From: Flavobacterium kingsejongi
GTDB lineage: Bacteria; Bacteroidota; Bacteroidia; Flavobacteriales; Flavobacteriaceae
Assembly: GCF_003076475.1 (NCBI RefSeq)
Contig: NZ_CP020919.1
Coordinates: 4,160,054 to 4,224,053 of the forward strand
Length of the DNA stretch: 64,000 nucleotides
Reading direction: 5' to 3'
The notes beneath the pieces are model-generated. The model was given only the letters and a program-made list of their open reading frames with translations. It had not been told where the DNA came from and did no database searches. Shown in pieces: positions 43,601-52,328 of the stretch. Both the position numbers and the translations under genes were made by a program. How positions within the stretch are numbered: the first letter of the stretch is position 1; every line of letters begins with the position of its first letter.

Positions 43601-45148
43601 TTAGTTATAATAGTGTTTTCCTCTTATGTTACTGTGATCGGGAAGTTCCTGCTCAGGTTCTTGATCAAAATCAATATGATCCAAGTTGTTTTCTAAAATG
43701 TTTTGTATGGTCTTAAAATTGTAAATTTTAAAATCAAGTGCCCGCCTGCAGGCATTTATTAATCGCTGTCTGCCTACCTTTTTTTCAAAATTCAGTATTC
43801 CTAAACAGCTTTTATAAGCCTGTTCTGGATGATTTCTGCTTTCGATTATCTGCATTATATATTCTCCTACTGACTCATCAATATTATTAGCCCATTCAAT
43901 GAAGCGGGCAGCACTCCATTGGGCTACAAATTGATGTGTACTGGCTAAATGCTCAGGAGTTGTTGTATAGACATAAGGTTTGTAGTTTCTTGGATGTACA
44001 GCTATTCGATTGTATTTATAATAAATCTCTACTGTTGATTTGGTATATAACAGCTTGGCTTTCTTCTTTACATATTGATACGGAACGCTGTAATAGTTTT
44101 TGTCCTGGCTTAATTGAACATGACCGTTTTGCATTACTGTTGCAAAAGACTGGTATTTAATTTCAAAACGATCTTGTGGGAGTGGACGCAGTTTTTCTTT
44201 CTCGTCTTCTAAAAATAATTCAAAGCGGGAATAAGGGCGTCCTGTCAGTTTTCTGTTATTGTGAGAGTCAAGTAAATCCCAGATCTGCTGGTTTAATTCT
44301 TCCAGAGAAAAGAACTTAGTTTCTTTTATGGTTACATAAATCCTTCGATATAATATCTTAACAGCTCCTTCAACTAGTGACTTGTCTCTGGGCCTGTAAG
44401 CTCTGGCAGGTAAAATTGTGGTTTCGTAATGTTCTGCTAAATCAGCCAGGGTTTCATTGATTGTCGGTTCAAAACGACTGCTTTTTATTACGGCAGATTT
44501 TAAATTATCTGGAACAATGGCGGCAGGAGTGCCTTCAAAAAAGCGCATGGCATTTTCTACCGAGTCAACAAAGTTTTCCTTTTGCTGGCTCATGGAAGCT
44601 TCAGCATACGTGTATTGGCTAGCGCCCAATATTGCTACAAAAAATTGTACTTCTTTGACTTCTCCAGTATCTATATCAATAATTGAGAGTGTCTTTCCGG
44701 CATAATCAACATACATTTTATCACCAGCCTTATGGTTCATATGCATGACCGGATTAACTCGTTTGCCCCATATATTGTAATGATAATGAAATTGTGAAGT
44801 TCGATAACCATCAGGATTTACAGCAATATATTGTTCCCACATATGCTGTACGGTAACGCCAACTTTTTTTAGTTCACGTTCCATTTTAGGAAAAAAATCA
44901 TAAAGTGTCTGTAATCTCGGGCTAATGGCCTCTACACTAGTCTGGGAGAATAAAAGTTCCAGCTCTGCATCGGTTTTTTGGTCGATTAATTCAAAGCTTA
45001 ATTCGAGAACTTCAAATAAAGAAATATATTTCTTTACCGTATTTCTTGAAAGGGATAAGTAGCTACTTATAAATAACTTACTCTTTCCATTACAATAGAA
45101 TTTAATTACTTTTCTAATTTTACTCATGTCTGTTATTTTGTTTGCCAT
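43601..45148 (-). CDS. istA: IS21-family transposase IstA
   Basis: A 515-residue transposase. An N-terminal HTH (SSYLSLSRNTVKKYISLF) is followed by a catalytic core of the rve type with Asp148 (MYVDYAGKTL), Asp214 (IVPDNLKSAV) and Glu260 (SLVEGAVKILYRRIY), then a C-terminal Mu-like domain. All elements are intact, so the element is likely still able to move. Codon use is AT-rich like the prophage. The gene starts 162 bp inside the right end. Confidence 0.93.
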   Translation of the reverse strand: MANKITDMSKIRKVIKFYCNGKSKLFISSYLSLSRNTVKKYISLFEVLELSFELIDQKTDAELELLFSQTSVEAISPRLQTLYDFFPKMERELKKVGVTVQHMWEQYIAVNPDGYRTSQFHYHYNIWGKRVNPVMHMNHKAGDKMYVDYAGKTLSIIDIDTGEVKEVQFFVAILGASQYTYAEASMSQQKENFVDSVENAMRFFEGTPAAIVPDNLKSAVIKSSRFEPTINETLADLAEHYETTILPARAYRPRDKSLVEGAVKILYRRIYVTIKETKFFSLEELNQQIWDLLDSHNNRKLTGRPYSRFELFLEDEKEKLRPLPQDRFEIKYQSFATVMQNGHVQLSQDKNYYSVPYQYVKKKAKLLYTKSTVEIYYKYNRIAVHPRNYKPYVYTTTPEHLASTHQFVAQWSAARFIEWANNIDESVGEYIMQIIESRNHPEQAYKSCLGILNFEKKVGRQRLINACRRALDFKIYNFKTIQNILENNLDHIDFDQEPEQELPDHSNIRGKHYYN

Positions 45149-45316
45149 AATCCGTAAATTTTTAACGAATGTATGGTTCTAACAACATGAAAAAATCAAT
45201 AGTTTTTAATACTTAATTCACCACAAAACTTGGTGGTCAATTTGCTCCGGAATTAGGTGGTCAGTTTGCTCCGGAACGGGTGGTCAATTTACTCCGGAAT
45301 TAGGTGGTCAAATTGA

Positions 45317-45550
45317 CCGGTTTTTCCAGATTACAACGGAAAAATATTTTTATCTGGTACTGAAAACGGAGCTGAAAAAACAAGTGGTACCAGAGTTACG
45401 GGTGGAGCAAAAGGTGACATGTACGGTTTTACAATGTCAATTAATGCGCAAGAAAGAGAACCGGCACCCTTATTGTCTACAGCAGCTATCACTTCATTAA
45501 AAGCAATCGTATCTGATGATTATATTGATGATGGCACACCATCTGTTTAA
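45317..45550 (+). pseudogene. C-terminal stump of a phage structural protein
   Basis: An open frame of 77 residues running from the IS21 border to a TAA at 45550. It reads PVFPDYNGKIFLSGTENGAE, then TSGTRVTGGAKGDMYGFTMS and a Ser/Ala-rich end (APLLSTAAITSLKAIVSDDY). It has no start codon of its own, because a stop immediately precedes it at the junction. The composition resembles a tail-tube or virion decoration protein, but I cannot name the family. Its truncation shows that phage DNA to the left has been lost. Confidence 0.6.
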
Positions 45551-45572
45551 AAAAATATCATCATTCAAAATT

Positions 45573-45602
45573 TAAACCACCTCATACAGGGTGGTTTTTT
45601 TT
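45573..45602 (+). terminator. Rho-independent terminator after the structural stump
   Basis: AAACCACC, loop TCATACAG, GGTGGTTT followed by a T run. Confidence 0.75.
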
Positions 45603-45635
45603 GGCTACAAATGTAACGTACTCGATTATATATGT

Positions 45636-45932
45636 ATGAAGATATTTAACCCAAACATATTATCAAACATAATCGTAATAATACCGCGCAATCCTGCGGA
45701 TTATGTTAATGTGATAATTCGGGAAGAAATAACAAATACCGAAACAATATTTGAAAATATTACCTCATCCTATTCACACGGTTATTTGACTTTTGAATTG
45801 GAAATTATTACCAAAGAAGGTCGAAGTTATGAAATAACAGTCAATGATACGTCTGGAAAACTACTATGGCGGGGTAAAGGATATTCAACTGCTCAAACTG
45901 ATTTAGAGAATTACAAATTGACAAAAAGATAA
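45636..45932 (+). CDS. Hypothetical phage protein, 98 residues
   Basis: From ATG 45636 (MKIFNPNILSNIIVIIPRNP); the frame extends upstream to 45591 but that part overlaps the terminator. It is predicted as a small beta-sandwich with strands such as VNVIIREEI, GYLTFELEI and SYEITVNDTSGKLLWRGKGY. It begins a run of tightly spaced phage genes, 5 bp before the portal gene. I recognise no family. A structural or accessory virion role is suggested by position only. Confidence 0.6.
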   Translation: MKIFNPNILSNIIVIIPRNPADYVNVIIREEITNTETIFENITSSYSHGYLTFELEIITKEGRSYEITVNDTSGKLLWRGKGYSTAQTDLENYKLTKR

Positions 45933-45937
45933 ATAAA

Positions 45938-47674
45938 ATGGCAGATTCAAAACCAATAGATAATACTACATCAAGTATAGAAGTATTTCAGCTCAGTTCC
46001 GTCCCGGTGCCGGTGATGGAAGAAATTAAAAGTCGATCTGGATGGATGAATTTTGGATCAAACAATTGCCACTATAATTATATTTTGGACAGATACTACG
46101 GAAGTCCTACCAATAAAACAATTATTGATTCGTACTCTGACTTTATTTGCGGAAAAGCTATCACAGCCCCGGATAGGTCTATGAAGCCGGATCAATATGC
46201 ACAAATGCTTTCAATCATAAAGCTATCGGACCATAGAAACATTTGCACGGATCTTTCAATATTTAATGAATGTTGTTTCGAGGTCATACTTTCAAAGTCC
46301 ACTGATGACGTTGTAGAGATAAACCATTTACCAAAACAAAATGTAGTCCCAGGATTGCCTAATAGTAACGGGGTAATAACAGATTACTGGTTCTCATATA
46401 ATTGGAGTAAACTAAGAGATTACCCTGCAGTAAAAATACCCGTGTTTGATATTAAAACTAAAGTAAAAAAAACAATTTTCATCATTAAGCCGTACCAACC
46501 TGGTAAAGTATTTTTTAATGTACCTACTTATTTCGCGGGTTTACGTGCTGCTTACTCAGAGGAACAGCTTGAAATCTATTACAACAACCACATTGACAAC
46601 GGACTTTCATTCGGACACATTATTAATATCGTTGGAGATGCTGAGGAAGAGGTTAAAAAAGCGCATATAAAGGAAGTTAAAAAGCAATTGACGGGGGCTA
46701 ATAACGCGGGAAAGGTAGTGATATCTTACAATTCAGATAAGGATAATAAAACGACTGTAGAAGCCTTAGAAGTAAGCGAAGCGCACAAACAATATGAGTT
46801 TTTATCAAACAATTCGAAACAGCAAATAATGATATCTCATCGGGTAACCTCTCCTATTCTATTTGGAATCAAAGATAATACAGGTTTTGGAAATAATGCT
46901 GAAGAAATGAAAACGGCATTTGATCACTTGATGAAAATGGTAATATCTCCTAAGCAAAATCTTATTTTAGAAGGATATAAGGACGTTTTGAAGAAAAATG
47001 ATATCAGTCTTAGTCTTGAAATAGATCAGTTAGATTTGAATGATGTCGTGGTTCCTGAAGCCGCCTCTGCCGAAACATCAGCCGTTGAAATGAGTAGCCA
47101 GAATTCAGTTGATGAAATTTCGGACTACTTAATTGAACTAGGGGAAGTAGAAGATTTGGATGAATGGCAATGTATTTCAACCGAAGAAATTTCAGAACAT
47201 CATATTTTGAATGACAAATTGATAAATCTGGCAAAAGTTCCAAGTAGTTTCCCAAATGCAGGCAGCGAGCAAGACAATGATTTATTTAAGATCCGATATT
47301 CATACGCGCCAAACAGAAGCCACGACAAAACCAGAACGTTTTGTAAAAAAATGGTAGAAGCCGGAAAGGTCTATCGAATAGAGGACATTAACCTCGCCAG
47401 TGATAAAGTAGTCAATCCCGGCTTTGGCCCTCATGGCGCGGACAAATACGACATACTTCTCTATAAAGGAGGTCCGCGTTGCCGTCATTTCTGGATGCGT
47501 AAAATTTATATGCGTAAAACCAATAAAAATATTTCGGTTAATGAAGCGCTAAAAATAATTAATGAATTAGAGCCAGCCGATCGATCAAAAGTGAGGCTTC
47601 CTGTTAATGATAAAAAGGTTGCGATGCTTCCGGATGATATGCCAAACAATGGATTTTTGAACCCAAAAAAATAA
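45938..47674 (+). CDS. Phage portal protein with C-terminal extension
   Basis: A 578-residue protein. The first 400 residues look like a tailed-phage portal: NYILDRYYGSPTNKTIIDSY, SDFICGKAI, and the motif TSPILFGIKDNTGFGNNAEE common in portals of Bacteroidota phages. The portal forms the dodecameric vertex for DNA packaging. From about residue 410 there is an extra region (DLFKIRYSYAPNRSHDKTRT, GPHGADKYDILLYKGGPRCR) like the head-morphogenesis-type extensions of such phages. The gene is intact although its terminase and capsid partners are missing. Confidence 0.75.
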   Translation: MADSKPIDNTTSSIEVFQLSSVPVPVMEEIKSRSGWMNFGSNNCHYNYILDRYYGSPTNKTIIDSYSDFICGKAITAPDRSMKPDQYAQMLSIIKLSDHRNICTDLSIFNECCFEVILSKSTDDVVEINHLPKQNVVPGLPNSNGVITDYWFSYNWSKLRDYPAVKIPVFDIKTKVKKTIFIIKPYQPGKVFFNVPTYFAGLRAAYSEEQLEIYYNNHIDNGLSFGHIINIVGDAEEEVKKAHIKEVKKQLTGANNAGKVVISYNSDKDNKTTVEALEVSEAHKQYEFLSNNSKQQIMISHRVTSPILFGIKDNTGFGNNAEEMKTAFDHLMKMVISPKQNLILEGYKDVLKKNDISLSLEIDQLDLNDVVVPEAASAETSAVEMSSQNSVDEISDYLIELGEVEDLDEWQCISTEEISEHHILNDKLINLAKVPSSFPNAGSEQDNDLFKIRYSYAPNRSHDKTRTFCKKMVEAGKVYRIEDINLASDKVVNPGFGPHGADKYDILLYKGGPRCRHFWMRKIYMRKTNKNISVNEALKIINELEPADRSKVRLPVNDKKVAMLPDDMPNNGFLNPKK

Positions 47675-47678
47675 TCAG

Positions 47679-48152
47679 ATGGTTTACTTATTAGAAGAAA
47701 TCGATTTAAAAGCCGAAACAATAATTGGCGGTAATGTTGACATTGATAAATTACGTGTATGCATGCAAGATGCTCAACTTTTGGATTTAGAACCATTGAT
47801 TGGACATTCACTTTATCGTAAAATAGAAAATGAATATGAAGCCGGTTTAAACGGTGATTATAAAACATTGTATGATGACTATCTAAAACCATATTTGATC
47901 CATTCTACTGTAAAAAACTACCTCGCTATTGGGGCATACATGATTGATAATGCAGGTATTTATAAACACTCAGCTGAAAATACCGAATCAGTTACCCGAA
48001 ATGAATTAGACTACATCTACAAGTCTGAAAAATCAAAATGCGATGTATATGCACAACGTATGGAAAGATGGCTTTGTAAAAACAGGCTCCCTGAATGGTT
48101 AAAAGATCGATGTAATACTGTAAAAGTAAATAACGGAAGTTGGTATTTCTAA
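47679..48152 (+). CDS. Phage head-tail connector-like protein (DUF6712-like)
   Basis: A 157-residue, mainly helical protein beginning MVYLLEEIDLKAETIIGGNV, followed by the pattern MQDAQLLDLEPLIGHSLYRK and YLKPYLIHSTVKNYLAIGAY seen in the DUF6712 group of Bacteroidota phages. It starts 4 bp after the portal gene. The position after the portal and the helical make-up fit a connector or head-completion role, though this is partly inference. Cysteine and tryptophan near the end (RWLCKNRLPEWLKD) are of unknown meaning. Confidence 0.6.
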   Translation: MVYLLEEIDLKAETIIGGNVDIDKLRVCMQDAQLLDLEPLIGHSLYRKIENEYEAGLNGDYKTLYDDYLKPYLIHSTVKNYLAIGAYMIDNAGIYKHSAENTESVTRNELDYIYKSEKSKCDVYAQRMERWLCKNRLPEWLKDRCNTVKVNNGSWYF

Positions 48153-48163
48153 ACACAGAAAAT

Positions 48164-48280
48164 ATGAAAGCAAAAATTGACAAGCGTACCCTTGAAAATG
48201 AAATTAAACTGAAAATATTTTTAAGCAAAAAACAAGATAATGGCACAACAAATAATAAATGTCGGGAACTCTCCAAATGA
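48164..48280 (+). CDS. Possible 38-residue phage peptide
   Basis: ATG 48164 opens MKAKIDKRTLENEIKLKIFL and stops at 48280, overlapping the tail-fibre start by 41 bp. It is lysine-rich and helical. It lies in the normal gene spacing after the connector gene, but short length and overlap make it uncertain. Confidence 0.3.
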   Translation: MKAKIDKRTLENEIKLKIFLSKKQDNGTTNNKCRELSK

Positions 48281-50459
48281 TTATACTGGCGATAGAAACA
48301 GAAATGCATTTATAAAAAGTAATTCAAATTTTACTGAATTATATAATGCCATATCTAACATTGCGAATGAAAACAATGCTATTCTATCAATCGGAGATCT
48401 AACACTCGTCGGTAATATCCTAACTATTCCGGCTCCGGTACTTTGGAAAATAAATGGTAACGGATATATAAAAAATACTGCAACTGTATTCGATATCCCA
48501 TTTGCTGCCCCAGGTAAATCACGTATTGATATTTTAGTTGTAAATACATTTTCGGGAATTGAAAGGATATCCGGATCTGAGAGTGAAGGAATAGCTTTCA
48601 GGCCGAATACGCCAATCAATACATTACGGATTACTGAAATCACTATAACCGACAATTCAATTAGCCAACCAACAGATCCGGAAATTGGAAATAAGTATAT
48701 TCCGAAAATTGAAAAGGGAGAAATTAATTTTACTACTCCCGGAATTGTTAGCGCAATTTCATTCTTTGAAAGGACAACTATTCGTTTTACAAATAATACC
48801 ACGTCCGTATCAGGTGTTTCTTTTATTGCAGATCTTTCCAATATTTATGACGGTATATTATTCACATTTATTAACTCAGGAACTGTGAATATTACATTAA
48901 AGAATAATGCTGCAGGTGACTTTGTAAAGTTTTTCAATAATGCTGCGGGTGACATTATTATCCCACCTTCTGGCATAGCTCAGTATAGGTATTCAGCAGG
49001 GCAAAATAGACTGGAATTATTATCTAATGGTACTCAAAATTTAGAAAGTGTATTAACAGCCGGAAGTACAACAACAAAAACAGCTGAATTCACAGGAACC
49101 GGATGTCACACAACCATTACTGGTAATGGGGTATTTGCCCAGGCAAATAGTGGAAATGAATACATCGGAGTAAGAAGAAATTTAATTCAAATCGCAAAAG
49201 GTGCTGGTACATTAAATATAGCCGGGATTTCTGGTGGATTCACCGGAAATAAAAATCAGTCATTTCAAAATAAAAATGGGGATATAGCCCTTTTAGCCGA
49301 CATATATGATAATATCAATGGGTTGAACCTGATAGCTAACCAAGCAGCACAGGAAGTCTATTTGCAAAATGGTTCCGGAGACACTCTGGCCACATTGAAC
49401 GTTGCTTTTTTAAATAATGAGGGCACGACTTTCTTTTATAATGATGCGACGGAAATGTTGGAGCTAAGAAATGATGCTGGGGAAATACTATCGGAGGTAC
49501 CCGTGTCGGCATTTGTTTCTAACCTGGCAAAAAGCATTGCGTTTAATGGCGGCAACCCTTATTTATTAGAACTCCGCGATACTGAGGGGCATCCGATATC
49601 TTCTGTAATACTATCAATCGGAAACATCACCGGCTTGCAATCTTACCTTAATGGGATCGACGATGTTAATTTGGCGCAATACAACTCGATCAATACTTTG
49701 CAAGCAAACAAAGTTGATACGAACGGCGGCAATGCGATTCCGGGATCAATATGGAACATTGTTTCAGTACAATCCAATGGGCTTGGAGGCGTTCCCTATG
49801 AAGATACCCCTGCAGCTGTGGGTGATATCAGTTTGATCATGGCCAGAAGCCTCAATACTTCAAAGTGGATTCCGGCAAATGCTATTTCTGTAAAAACATA
49901 CCTGGGATTGAATCAGGTAATGAATGAGCAACAGGTAGTGTCCGGAGGCTTTCCCGGTTGGGGTGGGAATCTTATCCGTATTGGATGGGACGGGAGCCAA
50001 TTAAAAGCAATGGTGGATAGCGTACAATTAGGTACCATTTTTACTTCGACCAACCCTGATCCGGGGACGGTAAGAACCACAGGCAACCAAACTATACAAG
50101 GTCAAAAAATATTTGAAAACGAATTAAGGACTACAAACTCTATTGTCGCGCCAGTTTTAAAAACAATCGCGAATCCTAATGCAACGGATTCCCGGTCTTG
50201 GTCTGTTCAGGGAGATTCCCAAGCATATGGGGATTTTGCTATTAGCAGGCAAATTAGTAACAGCTCAGGTTCTTATGTTCCCGAAATGTATTGTAATCCG
50301 GACGGAAACTGGGGATTTGGGACTGTTAATCCTGCAGTCAAGCTCGACGTCGTCGGATCAATAAGAACTAATACTGAAGTGAGCTCTGCATCGCTGAGGA
50401 CAGGTAAATTAGTTTTTCGAAATACTATAGGTAATCCTGATACCCGAGAGCATTTATAG
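48240..50459 (+). CDS. Phage tail-fibre/baseplate protein, first part up to an amber codon
   Basis: 739 residues starting MAQQIINVGNSPNDYTGDRN, then FIKSNSNFTELYNAI, an N-terminal module found on many receptor-binding tail proteins of Bacteroidota phages. Beta-rich repeats follow (RFTNNTTSVSGVSFIADLSN) and then late segments such as NPAVKLDVVGSIRTNTEVSS. It ends at TAG 50457-50459 after DTREHL. The same frame stays open beyond the TAG for another 178 codons of matching character, so the original product was about 917 residues. Fibre function, if any, is probably lost or shortened. Confidence 0.7.
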   Translation: MAQQIINVGNSPNDYTGDRNRNAFIKSNSNFTELYNAISNIANENNAILSIGDLTLVGNILTIPAPVLWKINGNGYIKNTATVFDIPFAAPGKSRIDILVVNTFSGIERISGSESEGIAFRPNTPINTLRITEITITDNSISQPTDPEIGNKYIPKIEKGEINFTTPGIVSAISFFERTTIRFTNNTTSVSGVSFIADLSNIYDGILFTFINSGTVNITLKNNAAGDFVKFFNNAAGDIIIPPSGIAQYRYSAGQNRLELLSNGTQNLESVLTAGSTTTKTAEFTGTGCHTTITGNGVFAQANSGNEYIGVRRNLIQIAKGAGTLNIAGISGGFTGNKNQSFQNKNGDIALLADIYDNINGLNLIANQAAQEVYLQNGSGDTLATLNVAFLNNEGTTFFYNDATEMLELRNDAGEILSEVPVSAFVSNLAKSIAFNGGNPYLLELRDTEGHPISSVILSIGNITGLQSYLNGIDDVNLAQYNSINTLQANKVDTNGGNAIPGSIWNIVSVQSNGLGGVPYEDTPAAVGDISLIMARSLNTSKWIPANAISVKTYLGLNQVMNEQQVVSGGFPGWGGNLIRIGWDGSQLKAMVDSVQLGTIFTSTNPDPGTVRTTGNQTIQGQKIFENELRTTNSIVAPVLKTIANPNATDSRSWSVQGDSQAYGDFAISRQISNSSGSYVPEMYCNPDGNWGFGTVNPAVKLDVVGSIRTNTEVSSASLRTGKLVFRNTIGNPDTREHL

Positions 50460-50993
50460 GTTGCCAACTATAGCTTCACAGGCACTTTTGATACGATTGT
50501 CCGAGTTGATCAGAACAGCCCTAATCTTTTGGTACACAGTATACACCCTGACGGATACTGCTATTATCAGAGACCGGTATCGGTGCCTGCCGCAATTACG
50601 CAAGATCATGCGGTTAATCTTGGTCAAGTAATTCTAAAAAAGGATTTCGCCTGGACAAACTTAACTCCAACCAATCTGCCGGGCAACTTCACAGTAAACG
50701 CTTTCAGATATCGCGTTAAGGAAAACACGTTTATCCTGGATATCAACATCACCCAAACCGGACTTGGTTCAACTAATGCGTATGTAGTAATCGGAACTAT
50801 TCCAAGTGGGATTTTGGATCCTGAGAAATTTATCCGAATCTCATTAACCGATTACGAAATCTCTATTAAAGGATTAGTCGGCTGTTACATTCAAGATAAC
50901 ATGGTTCACATCCGCGTTCAGGATGTCACCTATGAACCTACGGCCAATGTTTACAGACTTCGAGCTCCCTTACCAAATGCATTACTAACCTAA
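50460..50993 (+). pseudogene. C-terminal part of the tail-fibre protein after the amber codon
   Basis: In frame with the gene at 48240 and separated from it only by the TAG at 50457-50459. It reads VANYSFTGTFDTIVRVDQNS, then HPDGYCYYQRPVSVPAAITQ and a C-terminal beta domain ending NVYRLRAPLPNALLT, typical of a fibre tip. The first ATG in frame is at 50529, so restarted translation would give 154 residues. Read-through of the TAG would restore the full fibre. Confidence 0.7.
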
Positions 50994-51004
50994 AACCTTT
51001 ATCA

Positions 51005-51382
51005 ATGAATTTATCAGAACATTTTACACTAAAAGAATTTGAATGCCACGATGGCAGCGTAACACCTAAGGAAATATTACCTCATCTCATTGAGTTAGTA
51101 GCCAACTTGGAAGTACTTCGGGAGGATATCGGTGTGGCAATAACCATCAATAGCGGGTACCGTTCCCCTTCTTACAATAAAAAGATAGGTGGCGCTCTAA
51201 ATAGTCAACATCCGAAAGGGAATGCCGGTGATATTCGCGCCAAAGGTTTTACACCAAAGCAACTTGCGGATAGAATTGAAAAATTAATTGCTTCCGGAAA
51301 AATGAAACAGGGCGGTATCGGAATTTACAAGACATTTACTCACTATGATATACGCGGGACTAAAGCCCGTTGGAATGGATGA
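51005..51382 (+). CDS. Phage endolysin, peptidase M15 family
   Basis: A 125-residue M15-type D-Ala-D-Ala-cleaving metallopeptidase with no signal peptide. Zinc ligands are seen in NSQHPKGNAGDIRAKGF (His and Asp) and FTHYDIRGT (His). The substrate-binding arginine is in INSGYRSPSYNKKIGG. It cuts peptidoglycan at the end of infection. It overlaps the holin-like gene by 13 bp, which couples their translation, and it is first in a three-gene lysis cassette. Confidence 0.88.
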   Translation: MNLSEHFTLKEFECHDGSVTPKEILPHLIELVANLEVLREDIGVAITINSGYRSPSYNKKIGGALNSQHPKGNAGDIRAKGFTPKQLADRIEKLIASGKMKQGGIGIYKTFTHYDIRGTKARWNG

Positions 51383-51753
51383 AAGATTTTTTAACCCAAA
51401 TATGGCAAGATTACTCCCAGGAGATAAAAGAAGGCTTTATGTTTTCACTATTTGTAATGTTTGGGGTAATCGTAAGAGTGATTAAAGGAATTTACTCAGG
51501 AACTAAGCTTACTTTTTTTTGGTTCATGTCAGAAGCTGTATTCGGTTTTTTCATAGCTATAATAGGGTATGCAATATTCGATCAGTTTTTTCATCTAAAA
51601 CAGTTTTTGATTTATGCGATATGTGCTTTTATGAGTTCCAATAGCAAAATAATACAAAAAAAGATGGAAGAGGTATTGGTCGCAATATTTGATGCTGCGA
51701 AATTAGGAGCTAAAGAATTGATTGATGCTCTTGTCGATAAAGTAAAACGATAA
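51370..51753 (+). CDS. Holin-like phage membrane protein
   Basis: A 127-residue protein with an amphipathic start (MEWMKDFLTQIWQDYSQEIK), then three hydrophobic segments at about residues 22-40, 48-68 and 73-88, and a charged helical tail (AKELIDALVDKVKR). Size, membrane count and place directly after the endolysin fit a class I-type holin, which permeabilises the inner membrane so the endolysin can reach the wall. No named holin family was recognised, so the assignment rests on topology and context. Confidence 0.65.
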   Translation: MEWMKDFLTQIWQDYSQEIKEGFMFSLFVMFGVIVRVIKGIYSGTKLTFFWFMSEAVFGFFIAIIGYAIFDQFFHLKQFLIYAICAFMSSNSKIIQKKMEEVLVAIFDAAKLGAKELIDALVDKVKR

Positions 51754-51764
51754 TAAAAAAAATT

Positions 51765-52292
51765 ATGAAAAATATATTATATTTTTTTATGTTGATTACC
51801 GCTACTGGATGCGGCACAACTAAAGTAGTCAAGGAAAAAAGAGAAGAACAAAAGGAAGTAATTGTAAATACTGACCGTATAACAACAATTGAGCGGAATA
51901 AAGCGATTATAGATAGTTTGAAATTTAAAATTGCTCAAAGCCAAACCGGTGATCAAAAATTTGATAGTGCTGTGAATTCTGCAGTCAGTAAAATTCTTTC
52001 AAATCTAAACTCTTCAAAATCATCCGGTGATAACTCATATCAATTGAAGTACGATGATGTCTTAAAAGAGCTACGTGCGTTAATTAAAGTGGGCCCCACA
52101 GATAATCAGACAACAATAAACAACGCGACAGTGCATACTAAAGAAATTATTAAAGATACTCGGGAAATACCTGTGAAATATATGCCTAAATGGGTTGTAA
52201 TGCTTTCATGTTTCGGGGGCTGTTGCGTAATAGCTGCTACTGGTTTTTTAATATACAGGGTATCCCGATGGATGAGACCAAAATTAGCATAA
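51765..52292 (+). CDS. Probable unimolecular spanin (u-spanin)
   Basis: A 175-residue protein with a lipoprotein signal at the N-terminus (MLITATGC, Cys16) and a single membrane helix at the C-terminus (about 143-165, VVMLSCFGGCCVIAATGFLI) followed by the basic RVSRWMRPKLA. Between them lies a coiled or extended periplasmic region (KIAQSQTGDQKFDSAVNSAV). An outer-membrane lipid anchor plus an inner-membrane anchor in one chain is the defining topology of u-spanins such as T1 gp11, which fuse the two membranes in the last step of lysis. It follows endolysin and holin genes. Function is inferred from topology and position. Confidence 0.6.
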   Translation: MKNILYFFMLITATGCGTTKVVKEKREEQKEVIVNTDRITTIERNKAIIDSLKFKIAQSQTGDQKFDSAVNSAVSKILSNLNSSKSSGDNSYQLKYDDVLKELRALIKVGPTDNQTTINNATVHTKEIIKDTREIPVKYMPKWVVMLSCFGGCCVIAATGFLIYRVSRWMRPKLA

Positions 52293-52328
52293 AAAAAACC
52301 GCTCCCAATTATTGAGAGCGGTTTTTTT
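52291..52328. terminator. Bidirectional terminator between lysis genes and integrase
   Basis: AAACCGCTC and GAGCGGTTT with A and T runs on both sides; the loop is about 11 nt. It serves the convergent u-spanin and integrase genes. Confidence 0.85.

Larger units (their letters stand above)
42705..45310. mobile_element. IS21-family insertion sequence (istA, istB)
   Basis: A 2606-bp element on the minus strand. Both ends begin TGA(T/C)CACC. Each end carries four copies of an 8-mer related to TGACCACC at 23-24 bp spacing: 42705, 42729, 42753 and 42777 on the left; 45232, 45256, 45279 and 45303 on the right in opposite orientation. Such multiple terminal repeats are the IstA binding sites of this family. 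No target duplication is visible: the flanks GGTTATAT and AATTGACC differ. Confidence 0.85.
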
